DNA of 64,000 nt, from NCBI RefSeq assembly GCF_016918855.1, contig NZ_JADKYB010000026.1, positions 62,001 to 126,000 of the forward strand, written 5' to 3'. A model generated the notes under the pieces. It was not told the origin of the DNA. It searched no databases and saw nothing but the letters and a program-made list of their open reading frames with translations. Shown here piece after piece: positions 24,591 to 33,304 of this stretch (position 1 is the first letter of the stretch; every line of letters starts with the position of its first letter). The stretch comes from Actinacidiphila acididurans (GTDB taxonomy: Bacteria > Actinomycetota > Actinomycetes > Streptomycetales > Streptomycetaceae). The translations under genes were made by a program, and so were the position numbers.

Positions 24591-25025
24591 ATGAACGATT
24601 TGCGGATCCGACCGGCGGCCCCGCGCGACGTGGCCGCTGTCCTGGCCTTCTGGCGGATCGCGGCCGAGGGCACCAGCATCAGCGACGACCCGGACGGGGT
24701 GGCCACGCTGATCGGCCGGGACCCGGAGGCGCTGCTGCTCGCCGAGCGCGACGGGGAGCTGCTGGGCACGGTGATCGCCGGCTTCGACGGCTGGCGCTGC
24801 CACCTGTACCGGCTGGCCGTGCGCCCGGACGCCCGCCGCCAGGGCGTCGCCCGGGCCCTGCTGGACGCGGCGGAGATACGGTTCGCCGCGCTCGGCGGCC
24901 GACGCGGCGACGCGATGGTCCTGGAGGACAACGACCTCGCCCACAGCGCCTGGGCCGCGGCCGGCTACGCGCGCGAGTCGCGGTGGCGCCGCTGGACCAA
25001 GCCGCTGGCGCCCGACGCCGACTGA
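24591..25025 (+). CDS. GNAT family N-acetyltransferase
   Basis: A 144-residue single GNAT domain. It shows the N-terminal LRIRPAAPRDVAAVLAFW, the acetyl-CoA loop VRPDARRQGVARALLDAAE and the C-terminal AWAAAGYARE. The substrate is not predictable. It is divergent from the toxin-antitoxin pair. Confidence 0.85.
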   Translation: MNDLRIRPAAPRDVAAVLAFWRIAAEGTSISDDPDGVATLIGRDPEALLLAERDGELLGTVIAGFDGWRCHLYRLAVRPDARRQGVARALLDAAEIRFAALGGRRGDAMVLEDNDLAHSAWAAAGYARESRWRRWTKPLAPDAD

Positions 25026-25175
25026 CCGGATCGGCCGGTCCCGTACCCGGGCGGGTCGCGATCCTCCTGCGGGCCGGAGGCGATGACGGCACCGGCACCG
25101 CCGACGGCGGATTTCGGCCCGTACGGGCGGGTGCGCGGCGGGCGCGGGTCGCCGATCATGGGAGCGAGGTGTCCG

Positions 25176-26528
25176 ATGACCGAAACGCTCCTGCTCGTGG
25201 TGGCGGTGCTGCTCGCCCTTGCCAGCGGCGTGTTCGTCGCGGCCGAGTTCTCGATGACCACGGTCGAGCGCGGTGAGCTGGAGCGGGCGGCCCGGGCCGG
25301 GGAGCGCGGCGCGCCCGCGGCGCTGACGGCGGTGCGGACGCTGACCGTTCAGCTCTCCGGCGCCCAGCTCGGCATCACCGTGACCGGCCTGGTCATCGGC
25401 ATGCTCGCCAGGGGGTCGATCGCCACGCTGCTGCGTGGGCCACTGCGGGCGATGGGGCTGGGCGCGTCGGGGGCGTCCTCGACGGCGCTGGTGCTGGGCA
25501 CGGCGCTCTCGACGGTCTTCCTGATGGTGGTGGGCGAGCTGATGCCCAAGAACTGGGCGATCTCCCGGCCGATGGCGGTGGTCACGCGGGTGGCGCCGGT
25601 GCAGGTCGCGTTCAGCCGGGCGTTCGGCCCGCTGATCCGGCATCTGAACAGCGCCGCGAACCGGGTGCTGCGCCGGCTGGGTCTGGAGCCGGCCGAGGAG
25701 CTGGCCTCGGCGCGCAGCCCGCAGGAACTGGTCGCGCTGGCCCGGCACTCGGCGCAAGAGGGCGCGCTGGAGGCCGACACCGCGGAGCTGTTCGTACGCC
25801 TGCTGGGCCTGGCGGAGCTGACCGCTGAGAACGTGATGACCCCCCGCGTGCAGGTCACCGCCCTGGAGGAGCAGGCAACGGCGGAGGACGTGGCCAACGC
25901 CACCCGCGCGACCGGCCTGTCCCGCTTCCCGGTCTACCGCGACACCCTGGACGCGGTGATCGGCACCGTCCACATCAAGGACGTGCTGGCCGTCCCGGCC
26001 GCCGGCCGCCGGCACCTGCCGGTGACCGCCCTGCTGCGCGAGCCGCTGCTGGTCCCGGAGTCGCTGACCGTGGACCGGCTACTGAACCGGCTGTCCAGCC
26101 GTCAGTCGATGGCGGTGGTGATCGACGAGTACGGCGGGACCGCCGGGGTCGCCACGATGGAGGACATCGTGGAGGAGGTGGTCGGCGAGGTCCGCGACGA
26201 GCACGACCCGCACGAGCTGCCCGACCTGCTCTTCCTGCACGAGGACCGGCAGGGCCGGCGGGTCTACGACGCGGACGGCGCCACCCGGACCGAGGACCAG
26301 CTGGAGCGGATCGGGCTGCGCGCGCCCGAGGGACCGTACGAGACGCTGGCCGGGCTGGTGGCGCACCGGCTCGGGCGGATCCCGGAGCGCGGGGACGTGC
26401 TGGAGGTCGGCGGCTGGCGGATCGAGGTGACCGAGTCGGCCGCCCACCGCGCGGCCCGGGCACTGCTGACCGCGCCGCCGGGCGGGCGCGGGCCGGGCCC
26501 GGAGCACGAGCGGGAGCCGGTGCCATGA
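25176..26528 (+). CDS. CNNM/hemolysin C-like transporter with CBS domains, first of a pair
   Basis: A 450-residue membrane protein. The N-terminal ~200 residues are a DUF21/CNNM transmembrane domain (SGVFVAAEFSMTTVERG, GAQLGITVTGLVIGML, LMPKNWAIS). Two CBS domains follow (about 215-340, including VIDEYGGTAGVATMEDIVEEVVGEV), then a CorC/HlyC domain (~360-440). Relatives export Mg2+ or other divalent cations. The start at 25176 follows GAGGTG. The stop overlaps the next gene (ATGA), and the two paralogues are probably a heteromer. Confidence 0.88.
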   Translation: MTETLLLVVAVLLALASGVFVAAEFSMTTVERGELERAARAGERGAPAALTAVRTLTVQLSGAQLGITVTGLVIGMLARGSIATLLRGPLRAMGLGASGASSTALVLGTALSTVFLMVVGELMPKNWAISRPMAVVTRVAPVQVAFSRAFGPLIRHLNSAANRVLRRLGLEPAEELASARSPQELVALARHSAQEGALEADTAELFVRLLGLAELTAENVMTPRVQVTALEEQATAEDVANATRATGLSRFPVYRDTLDAVIGTVHIKDVLAVPAAGRRHLPVTALLREPLLVPESLTVDRLLNRLSSRQSMAVVIDEYGGTAGVATMEDIVEEVVGEVRDEHDPHELPDLLFLHEDRQGRRVYDADGATRTEDQLERIGLRAPEGPYETLAGLVAHRLGRIPERGDVLEVGGWRIEVTESAAHRAARALLTAPPGGRGPGPEHEREPVP

Positions 26529-27541
26529 CCGCGGTGCAGGTGCTGGTCGGGCTGCTCACGATCGTGGCGAACGCCTTCTTCGTCTGCGCCGAGTTCGCCA
26601 TGGTCTCGGTGCGGCGCAGCCAGATCGAGCCGCGGGCCGGTGCCGGTGACCGGCGGGCGCGGCCGGTGCTGTGGGGCCTGGAACACCTGTCGCCGCTGCT
26701 GGCCGGGGCACAGCTCGGCATCACCGTGTGCACCCTGGTGCTCGGCATCGTGGCGGAGCCGGCCATCGCGGACCTGGTGGAGCCGCTGTTCCGGGCGGTC
26801 CACGTACCGCACGGCGCGGTGCACCCGGTGTCCTTCGTGATCGCGCTGGCGCTGGCCACGTATCTGCACATGCTCTTCGGCGAGATGGTGCCGAAGAACA
26901 TCGCGCTGGCCGGGCCGGTCCGGTCGGCGCTGCTGCTCGGGCCGCCGCTGGTGGCGCTGACCCGGGCGCTGCGGCCGCTGATCTTCGGCATCAACGCGCT
27001 GTCCAACGCGGGGCTGCGGCTGCTGCGGGTGGAGCCGCGCTCGGAGGTGGCCGCGGTGTTCTCGTCGGACGAGCTGTCCCGGATCGTGGGGGACGCGGGC
27101 GAGGCGGGCATGCTCGACGAGCGGGCCACGGCCCGGCTGCGGGAGGCGCTGGAGCTGGGGCGGCGGCCGGTCGGCGAGATCGTGGTGCCGGCCGAGCGGG
27201 TGGTGCGGGCGCCGCTGGGCAGCACCCCGGAGGGGCTGGAGGAGTTGAGCGCCACCTCCGGCTTCTCCCGGTTCCCGGTGGCCGACGAGAGCGGGCGGGT
27301 GCTCGGCTATCTGCATGTGAAGGACGCGCTGGACGCCGAGCCGCGGGACGCCCCCTTCCCCCGCTCGGCCCTGCGCCCCATCACCCGGGTCGGGGCCGAC
27401 ACCCCGCTGGACGACGTGCTCACCGCGATGCGGGCCCGTGGCGCCCACCTGGCCGCGGTGGTGGACGTGGAGGGGCGGGCGCTGGGCCTGGTGACGATGG
27501 AGGACGTGCTCAAGGAGCTGGTGCGGCCGGGGCGGGCGTGA
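26525..27541 (+). CDS. CNNM/hemolysin C-like transporter with CBS domains, second of a pair
   Basis: A 338-residue paralogue of the preceding protein. It keeps the DUF21 membrane domain (ANAFFVCAEFAMVSVRRSQ, GAQLGITVCTLVLGIV, MVPKNIAL) and two CBS domains ending in GLVTMEDVLKELV, but lacks the C-terminal CorC/HlyC domain. The ATGA overlap with the upstream gene implies coupled translation. This long-plus-short tandem arrangement is common in actinobacteria. Confidence 0.88.
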   Translation: MTAVQVLVGLLTIVANAFFVCAEFAMVSVRRSQIEPRAGAGDRRARPVLWGLEHLSPLLAGAQLGITVCTLVLGIVAEPAIADLVEPLFRAVHVPHGAVHPVSFVIALALATYLHMLFGEMVPKNIALAGPVRSALLLGPPLVALTRALRPLIFGINALSNAGLRLLRVEPRSEVAAVFSSDELSRIVGDAGEAGMLDERATARLREALELGRRPVGEIVVPAERVVRAPLGSTPEGLEELSATSGFSRFPVADESGRVLGYLHVKDALDAEPRDAPFPRSALRPITRVGADTPLDDVLTAMRARGAHLAAVVDVEGRALGLVTMEDVLKELVRPGRA

Positions 27542-27621
27542 CGGCGGGCGGGCCCGGCGGCCGTGTGCGCGGGCGGGGCGGTGCGGACCGGGCGCGGGGG
27601 CTCCCCTAGGATCGCCCCGTC

Positions 27622-28440
27622 ATGGGGACTCCGTTTGCGTACACCAGCTTTGTCGCGGTCGGCGACTCGTTCACCGAGGGCATGTCGGACCTGCTGCCCG
27701 ACGGCAGTTACCGGGGGTGGGCGGATCTGCTCGCGGCCCGGCTCGCCGCGCGGACGCCGGACTTCCACTACGCCAACCTGGCGGTGCGCGGCAAGCTGAT
27801 CCGGCAGATCGCGGCGGATCAGGTGGACGCGGCGGTGGCGATGTCCCCGGACCTGATCACGCTGGTGGGCGGGCTCAACGACGTACTGCGGCCCGGGTGC
27901 GACGTGGACGAGGTGTGCGCGGCGCTGGAGACCTCGGTGGAGAAGCTGGCCCCGGCCTGCCGGCAGCTCGTCCTGATGCGCAGCCCGGCCCGGCGCGGCC
28001 CGGTGGCGACCCGGTTCCTGCCGCGCATGGAGCAGCTCTTCGCCTTCATCGACGACCTCGCCCGGGAGCACGGCGCGCTGGTGGTGGATCTCTACGGCGC
28101 CGAGGTGCTGGGCGACCCGCGGATGTGGGCCGAGGACCGGCTGCACCTGACCGGCGAGGGCCACGAACGGGTCGCCGAGGCGGTCTGGCAGACCCTCGGG
28201 CTGCCGCCGCAGTCCGAGTGGCGCACTCCGCTGCCACCGCACGTCCCGGCCGCCTGGGCCGCCCGCCGGGTCGCCGACCTGCGCTTCACGAGCCGCCATC
28301 TGCTGCCCTGGATCGGCCGCCGGCTGACCGGCCGCTCCTCCGGCGACGGCCGCGAACCGAAGCGCCCGGCGCTGCTGCCGTACGAAGTGCTGTCCGCATC
28401 GCCGACCACGCCGTACGAAGCGCCGTCCGAGGCCGGGTGA
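27622..28440 (+). CDS. SGNH/GDSL-type hydrolase
   Basis: A 272-residue cytoplasmic esterase or lipase-like hydrolase. The catalytic Ser is in GDSFTEGMSD (residues 14-23), the oxyanion Gly/Asn in GGLNDVLRP, and the Asp/His pair in EDRLHLTGEGH. The C-terminal ~60 residues are basic and Pro-rich. There is no Shine-Dalgarno sequence; TAGGAT ends nine bases before the ATG, consistent with leaderless transcription. Confidence 0.87.
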   Translation: MGTPFAYTSFVAVGDSFTEGMSDLLPDGSYRGWADLLAARLAARTPDFHYANLAVRGKLIRQIAADQVDAAVAMSPDLITLVGGLNDVLRPGCDVDEVCAALETSVEKLAPACRQLVLMRSPARRGPVATRFLPRMEQLFAFIDDLAREHGALVVDLYGAEVLGDPRMWAEDRLHLTGEGHERVAEAVWQTLGLPPQSEWRTPLPPHVPAAWAARRVADLRFTSRHLLPWIGRRLTGRSSGDGREPKRPALLPYEVLSASPTTPYEAPSEAG

Positions 28441-28506
28441 CGCGAGCCGCGGGCAGGTCCGCGGTCCCGCTCCGCGTCCGTACGGTTGCGCCCGGTCACC
28501 CCATAT

Positions 28507-28522
28507 GCAACCCTGGGGTTGC
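28507..28522. promoter_or_regulatory. Palindrome GCAACCC-TG-GGGTTGC between convergent genes
   Basis: A perfect 7-bp dyad with a two-base centre, in the 127-base gap between the convergent GDSL and GFA genes. It may be a weak terminator or mark the left edge of the lower-GC patch that follows. No specific function is supported. Confidence 0.25.
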
Positions 28523-28567
28523 GTAAGCAGCGGAGACGAGGGCACGCTCCGGGCCCGCCGCGGCGGC

Positions 28568-28981
28568 TCACACCGCGGTGGCCCGGTCCCCGACCGGCAC
28601 CTGCGGGAGCCAGGACACCGCGTCCTCGGGGAAGCGCTGGACCTCCGGGACGACCACGGAATGGTCGTCCAGGCTCATGATCGTGACAAAAACGGCCGAG
28701 GCTCCGTCGTCGAGTGCGCAGATACGCGCACCGCATTGGGGACAGAATCCGCGATTGACGCCCGGCCAGGTGGCGAACCAGGTCGGCTCACCGCCCGGGC
28801 CGTCCCAGGAGAAACCCTGGAGGAGAAAGCCGACCCAGGCCGTCATCGGCCCGCCGGACAGTTTCTTGCAGTGTGCACAACTGCACACGAGCGGGGCGAT
28901 CGGATTACCCGTCACGGTGTACCGGATGTTCCCGCACAGGCAGCCGCCGGTGAAGGTCTGCTGCTGATTCGTTTCGCTCAT
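28568..28981 (-). CDS. GFA family (Mss4-like zinc) protein
   Basis: A 137-residue protein of the glutathione-dependent formaldehyde-activating enzyme/CENP-V fold. Zinc ligands are visible as CLCGNIRY, CSCAHCKK and GFCPQCGARI. Despite the name, most members have no proven formaldehyde role and actinobacteria lack glutathione, so the function is unknown. The ATG at 28981 gives the normal length. The gene and its upstream region are less GC-rich than the surroundings. Confidence 0.85.
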   Translation of the reverse strand: MSETNQQQTFTGGCLCGNIRYTVTGNPIAPLVCSCAHCKKLSGGPMTAWVGFLLQGFSWDGPGGEPTWFATWPGVNRGFCPQCGARICALDDGASAVFVTIMSLDDHSVVVPEVQRFPEDAVSWLPQVPVGDRATAV

Positions 28982-29371
28982 GCCGTCTTCCCGGAACCTG
29001 CGCCACCAGTTGCGCAGAGGAATATGCCATGCCCGCTGCCGGGCCGCCAGCACGACACGCTGAAACGTCGGCCGGACCACAGGGGACCAGTGGTAATCCG
29101 ATCGGATGACGATCGGTTCAGCATTAATCGATTATGTGATCGGCAAGGTGCTCACCGGTGTGATGGGCTGTTTGAATGTTCTTCCGCATTGCCCTGTCGA
29201 CCCCAAAAGCGGTATCGGACCGGCGGAGAGCACGGCGGAAGAGGACCATTTCGTGTCACCTATTCATGATTCCTCGTACCGCGGGGCGGCGGGCGGCCGC
29301 TTCCCGCGAGTCGAATTCCGGCCACGCACAACCGCGAGCCACGTACAACCACAAGGAAGTGGAGTGAAAAA
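28982..29371. other. Lower-GC intergenic region upstream of the TTA-containing hydrolase gene
   Basis: About 390 bases with clearly lower GC than flanking DNA. An 89-codon open frame at 29106-29375 (starting MTIGSALIDYVIGKVL) ends in a GTGA overlap with the next gene. However, it has no ribosome binding site, weak codon bias and a TTA codon, so I do not call it a gene. The region probably holds divergent promoters for the GFA and hydrolase genes. Confidence 0.5.
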
Positions 29372-30421
29372 GTGACGACGGACAGGCGAAAGGCGATCAC
29401 ACCGGGCGCGGAAGGCGCGATGCGCGCCGTCACGGCCGAGTTCCCGGCATCAGCGGCACCGGCCCCATCGGCGACAGCGGCTCCCCCCGGTCCGGCCCGC
29501 GCGCCCAAGCACGGCAGGGTGGCCTCGGCCGTGCCGACCGACACCCGGCTCGCGCACTCGCTGGAGGGGGACTTCCACAGCTCCCATGTCACGGTGCGGG
29601 GCCTGCGGCTGCACTACGTCGCCGGCGGGGAGGGCCGGCCGCTGATCCTGCTGCCCGGCTGGCCGCAGACCTGGTGGGAGTTCCGCAAGGTGATGCCCGC
29701 GCTGGCGGCCGCCGGGTACCGGGTGATCGCGGTGGACCTGCCGGGCATGGGCGGCTCGGACAAGCCCGCCGGTGGGTACGACAAGAAGACGATGGCCGGG
29801 GTCATCCGCAGTCTGATACGGGCACTCGGCTACCGAAGGGCCGACATCGCCGGCCACGACGTCGGCTCGCAGGTCGCCTTCAGCTTCGCCGTCAACCACC
29901 CCGAGGCCACCCGGAGAGTGGCCCTGCTGGAAACCCTCCACCCGGACCCGTCGCTGTACCGGATCCCGATCCTGCCGGCCCGCGGATTACCCTTCTTCCC
30001 CTGGTGGCTGGCCTTCGGCCAAGTGCCCGGGCTGCCCGAGCAAGTACTGGCCGGGCGGGCCCGGCACCTCATCGACTGGATCTTCGACGCCTTCCTGGTG
30101 GACCAGACCGCCCTGACGCTGCTGGACCGTTCCGTCTTCGCGCACGCGTACAACACGCCCGACGCGATCCGCGGCGGCAACGGCTGGTACCAGGCGTTCG
30201 GCCAGGACATCGTCGACCTGGGGACGTACGGGAAGGTGACCGCGCCGGTGCTCGGGATGGTCTCCGGCCTCGGCGACGGCGTGCTCGCCGAGCGGATGCG
30301 GGCCACGCTGCCCACGCAGGCGGCCGACGCGCAGGTCGTCCAGGTGGAGGACGCGGGCCACTTCTTCGTCGAGGAGGCACCGCAGGCGGTGGTCGACGAG
30401 TTCGTCAGGTTCTTCGGCTGA
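29372..30421 (+). CDS. Epoxide-hydrolase/haloalkane-dehalogenase-like alpha/beta hydrolase with a TTA codon
   Basis: A 349-residue alpha/beta hydrolase. The nucleophile is probably Asp163 in AGHDVGSQVAF, the pattern of epoxide hydrolases and dehalogenases rather than the Ser of esterases. The oxyanion segment is LLPGWPQTW (HGWP-like, without the His), and the catalytic His is in EDAGHFFVEEAP. The first ~60 residues are Ala/Pro-rich and not part of the fold. The GTG lies seven bases after GGAG. Leu206 is encoded by TTA (29987-29989), which in streptomycetes makes translation depend on the bldA tRNA. Confidence 0.85.
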   Translation: MTTDRRKAITPGAEGAMRAVTAEFPASAAPAPSATAAPPGPARAPKHGRVASAVPTDTRLAHSLEGDFHSSHVTVRGLRLHYVAGGEGRPLILLPGWPQTWWEFRKVMPALAAAGYRVIAVDLPGMGGSDKPAGGYDKKTMAGVIRSLIRALGYRRADIAGHDVGSQVAFSFAVNHPEATRRVALLETLHPDPSLYRIPILPARGLPFFPWWLAFGQVPGLPEQVLAGRARHLIDWIFDAFLVDQTALTLLDRSVFAHAYNTPDAIRGGNGWYQAFGQDIVDLGTYGKVTAPVLGMVSGLGDGVLAERMRATLPTQAADAQVVQVEDAGHFFVEEAPQAVVDEFVRFFG

Positions 30422-30435
30422 CCGCCCGCCGCCCT

Positions 30436-30470
30436 GCCGCCCCACGGCGGGCCGCCGGCCGTGGGGCGGC
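30436..30470 (+). terminator. Strong hairpin after the hydrolase gene
   Basis: GCCGCCCCACGGC pairs over 13 bp with GCCGTGGGGCGGC around a nine-base loop, starting 14 bases after the stop codon. Confidence 0.75.
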
Positions 30471-30537
30471 GCCGTAGCTCGCGGCCGGGGATGCCGGGGC
30501 CCGGGACCGGTGCGGGCGCCCGGTAGAATCGGCCCCC

Positions 30538-31971
30538 GTGACAGCCAAGCCGCGTATCCCGAATGTCCTGGCCAACCGCTATGCGTCGGCGGATCTCGCC
30601 ACCCTCTGGTCCCCGGAACAGAAGGTGGTGCTGGAGCGGCGGCTGTGGGTGGCCGTGCTGCGGGCGCAGGCCGACCTCGGCGTCGAGGTGCCGGCGGGCG
30701 TGGTCGAGGACTACGAACGCGTGCTGGAGCAGGTCGACCTCGGCTCGATCGCCGAGCGGGAGCGGGTCACCCGGCACGACGTGAAGGCGCGGATCGAGGA
30801 GTTCAACGCGCTCGCCGGGCACGAGCACATCCACAAGGGCATGACCTCCCGGGACCTGACCGAGAACGTGGAGCAGCTGCAGATCCGGCTCTCGCTGGAG
30901 CACGTCCGGGACCGTACGGTCGCGGTGCTCGCCCGGCTGGGGCAGCTCGCCGGGCAGTACGCGGAGCTGGTGATGGCCGGCCGCTCGCACAACGTCGCCG
31001 CGCAGGCCACCACGCTCGGCAAGCGGTTCGCCACCGCCGGAGACGAGCTGCTGGTCGCCTTCGAGCGGGTCGAGGAGCTGATCGGCCGCTACCCGCTGCG
31101 CGGCATCAAGGGCCCGGTCGGCACCGCCCAGGACATGCTGGACCTGCTCGGCGGCGACGATGCCCGGCTCGCGGAGCTGGAGCAGCGGATCGCCGGGCAC
31201 CTGGGCTTCGCCCGCACCTTCACCTCCGTCGGCCAGGTCTACCCGCGCTCGCTGGACTACGAGGTGGTCTCCGCGCTGGTGCAGCTGGCGGCCGCGCCCT
31301 CCTCCACGGCGAAGACGATCCGGCTGATGGCCGGCCACGAACTGGTCACCGAGGGCTTCAAGCCCGGCCAGGTCGGCTCCTCGGCGATGCCGCACAAGAT
31401 GAACACCCGCTCCTGCGAGCGCGTCAACGGCCTGATGGTGATCCTGCGCGGCTACGCCTCGATGACCGGCGAGCTGGCCGGCGACCAGTGGAACGAGGGC
31501 GACGTGTCCTGCTCGGTGGTGCGCCGGGTCGCGCTGCCGGACGCCTTCTTCGCCTTCGACGGCCTGCTGGAGACCTTCCTGACGGTACTGGACGAGTTCG
31601 GCGCCTTCCCCGCGGTCGTCGCCCGCGAACTGGACCGCTACCTGCCGTTCCTGGCCACCACCAAGGTGCTGATGGGCGCGGTGCGCGCCGGGGTCGGCCG
31701 GGAGGCGGCGCACGAGGTGATCAAGGAGCACGCGGTGGCCTCGGCGCTGGCGATGCGCGAGAAGGGCGGGGAGCGCAACGAGCTGCTGGACCGGCTCGCC
31801 GCTGACGACCGGATCCCGCTGGACCGCGCGGCCCTGGACGCGCTGATGGCCGACCGGCTGTCCTTCACCGGCGCCGCGGGCGGGCAGGTCGCCGAGGTGG
31901 TGCGGCGCGTCGAGGAGGTCGCCAAGGCCCACCCGCGCGCCGCGGCCTACGCCCCGGGGGCGATCCTCTGA
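30538..31971 (+). CDS. purB: Adenylosuccinate lyase
   Basis: A 477-residue fumarase/aspartase-superfamily enzyme acting twice in purine synthesis (SAICAR to AICAR, adenylosuccinate to AMP). The superfamily signature is GSSAMPHKMNTRSCE, with the catalytic Ser in its flexible loop. Other landmarks are TSRDLTENVEQLQ and AGRSHNVAAQ. The GTG start has no Shine-Dalgarno sequence; TAGAAT ends eight bases upstream, suggesting a leaderless transcript. A mug-like gene overlaps its stop codon. Confidence 0.95.
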   Translation: MTAKPRIPNVLANRYASADLATLWSPEQKVVLERRLWVAVLRAQADLGVEVPAGVVEDYERVLEQVDLGSIAERERVTRHDVKARIEEFNALAGHEHIHKGMTSRDLTENVEQLQIRLSLEHVRDRTVAVLARLGQLAGQYAELVMAGRSHNVAAQATTLGKRFATAGDELLVAFERVEELIGRYPLRGIKGPVGTAQDMLDLLGGDDARLAELEQRIAGHLGFARTFTSVGQVYPRSLDYEVVSALVQLAAAPSSTAKTIRLMAGHELVTEGFKPGQVGSSAMPHKMNTRSCERVNGLMVILRGYASMTGELAGDQWNEGDVSCSVVRRVALPDAFFAFDGLLETFLTVLDEFGAFPAVVARELDRYLPFLATTKVLMGAVRAGVGREAAHEVIKEHAVASALAMREKGGERNELLDRLAADDRIPLDRAALDALMADRLSFTGAAGGQVAEVVRRVEEVAKAHPRAAAYAPGAIL

Positions 31972-32606
31972 CCCCCGAGCAGCTCGCCGCGGCCCGGGAC
32001 CGGACGCTGGCGGACATCATCGGGCCGGGGCTGCGGGTGCTGTTCTGCGGCATCAACCCGGGCCTGATGTCGGCCTGGACGGGCCACCACTTCGCCCGGC
32101 CCGGTAACCGCTTCTGGCCCGCCCTGCACGCCTCCGGCTTCACCCCGCGCCGCTTCCTGCCCGCCGAGCAGCAGGAGATGCCCGCCCTCGGGCTCGGCAT
32201 CACCAATGTGGCGCCCCGGGCCACCGCGCGGGCCGACGAGCTGACCCGCGAGGAACTGATCGCCGGCGGCGCGCTGCTCACCGCCAAGGTGGAGACCTTC
32301 CGGCCGGCCTGGCTGGCGGTGCTCGGCGTGACCGCCTACCGGGTCGCCTTCGGTGACAAGGACGCACAAGTGGGGCCGCAGGAGCGGCGCATCGGCGGGA
32401 CCCGGATCTGGGCGCTGCCGAGCCCGAGCGGCCTCAACGCCCACTGGTCGCCGGCGACGCTCGCCGAGGAGTTCGCCCGGCTGCGGGCGGCGGCGTTCGC
32501 GGACGTGGGCGCGGACGGGGCCGTGGACGTGGTCACGGGCGATGCGGTTACGGGGACGGCTTCGGCGGCACCCGGCGGCGTCGCACTCGCCGAAGCGGAC
32601 GGCTGA
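31968..32606 (+). CDS. mug: Mug-type G/U mismatch-specific DNA glycosylase, probable CTG start
   Basis: A uracil-DNA-glycosylase-superfamily enzyme that removes uracil or thymine opposite G. The catalytic loop is FCGINPGL and the DNA-intercalating loop LPSPSGLN; GHHFARPGNRFWPAL is family-typical. The only in-frame ATG, GTG or TTG is at 32037, which would delete the first strand and helix of the fold. Homology instead supports starting at CTG 31968, which overlaps the purB stop (CTGA) and lies about eight bases after GGGGG, giving 212 residues. The C-terminal ~35 residues are variable. Confidence 0.85.
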   Translation: MTPEQLAAARDRTLADIIGPGLRVLFCGINPGLMSAWTGHHFARPGNRFWPALHASGFTPRRFLPAEQQEMPALGLGITNVAPRATARADELTREELIAGGALLTAKVETFRPAWLAVLGVTAYRVAFGDKDAQVGPQERRIGGTRIWALPSPSGLNAHWSPATLAEEFARLRAAAFADVGADGAVDVVTGDAVTGTASAAPGGVALAEADG

Positions 32607-32634
32607 CCGGGCGGGCGGAGCATCGTACGGCCCC

Positions 32635-33153
32635 TCAACCGCCGTCCGCCCGCGGGCCGTCGGCCGCCGCGGGGCCCGCGCCGCCGGCCGCCCCGGGGCC
32701 CGGCCGTACGGCCCGTTCGTAGGCCGTCCGCTCCCCCACCGCGAGGACGAGCTGGAGCGGTAATCCGCCGTCCCACTGGCCCACCCCGAGCGCTATCCAG
32801 CGCTCGCCCACCAGCCAGCCGTACATCTCCGGCACGTAGCCGCACAGTTCGTCCAGGGGCGCCGGCACTTCCTCGCCGTCCATCGAGCGGATCAGGATCG
32901 CATACAGGTCCACGGTCTCCGGCTCGCCCCAGCGGGTGCCGAGCAGGTCGACCAGCGCCTGGCACCAGACGGTGAAGTCCTCCTCGGCCTCGGCGCGGCG
33001 GGCCGGATCGCTGTCGTGGAAGTCCTCGCTGACCGCGAGGTCCTCGATGTGGAAGCCGGGGCCGCCGACGACGGCGCCCTCGCGGACCCGCTGCGCGGGG
33101 AAGGGCAGTCGGCGCAGCCGGTCCACCTCGGCGAGCTGGGCGGCAAGATCCAT
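32635..33153 (-). CDS. Conserved hypothetical protein
   Basis: A 172-residue soluble acidic protein that I do not recognise. The sequence is well ordered from MDLAAQLAEVDRLRRLPFP through TVDLYAILIRSMDGEEVPAPLDE and YGWLVGERWIALGVG; the last ~25 residues are a Gly/Ala/Pro tail. The ATG at 33153 is chosen because upstream in-frame sequence is antisense to the ROK gene leader. It is convergent with mug. Confidence 0.7.
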   Translation of the reverse strand: MDLAAQLAEVDRLRRLPFPAQRVREGAVVGGPGFHIEDLAVSEDFHDSDPARRAEAEEDFTVWCQALVDLLGTRWGEPETVDLYAILIRSMDGEEVPAPLDELCGYVPEMYGWLVGERWIALGVGQWDGGLPLQLVLAVGERTAYERAVRPGPGAAGGAGPAAADGPRADGG

Positions 33154-33304
33154 GTGACCAGTAAAGCTCCGCCGTATGACAATTGGCGGCCCGTCAGGAC
33201 GACCGGGCCGGCCACCCACGGGCCCGATGCCCGACGGCACTCGCCGCGCGGCTTCCTGGCGGGTACGATCCGCCACACACGCGCACATGCTGGGAGGACA
33301 CACC

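Noticed and set aside
28507..28522. Attachment site or transposon end at GCAACCC-TG-GGGTTGC
   Set aside because: No second copy flanking the accessory patch and no integrase or transposase was found.
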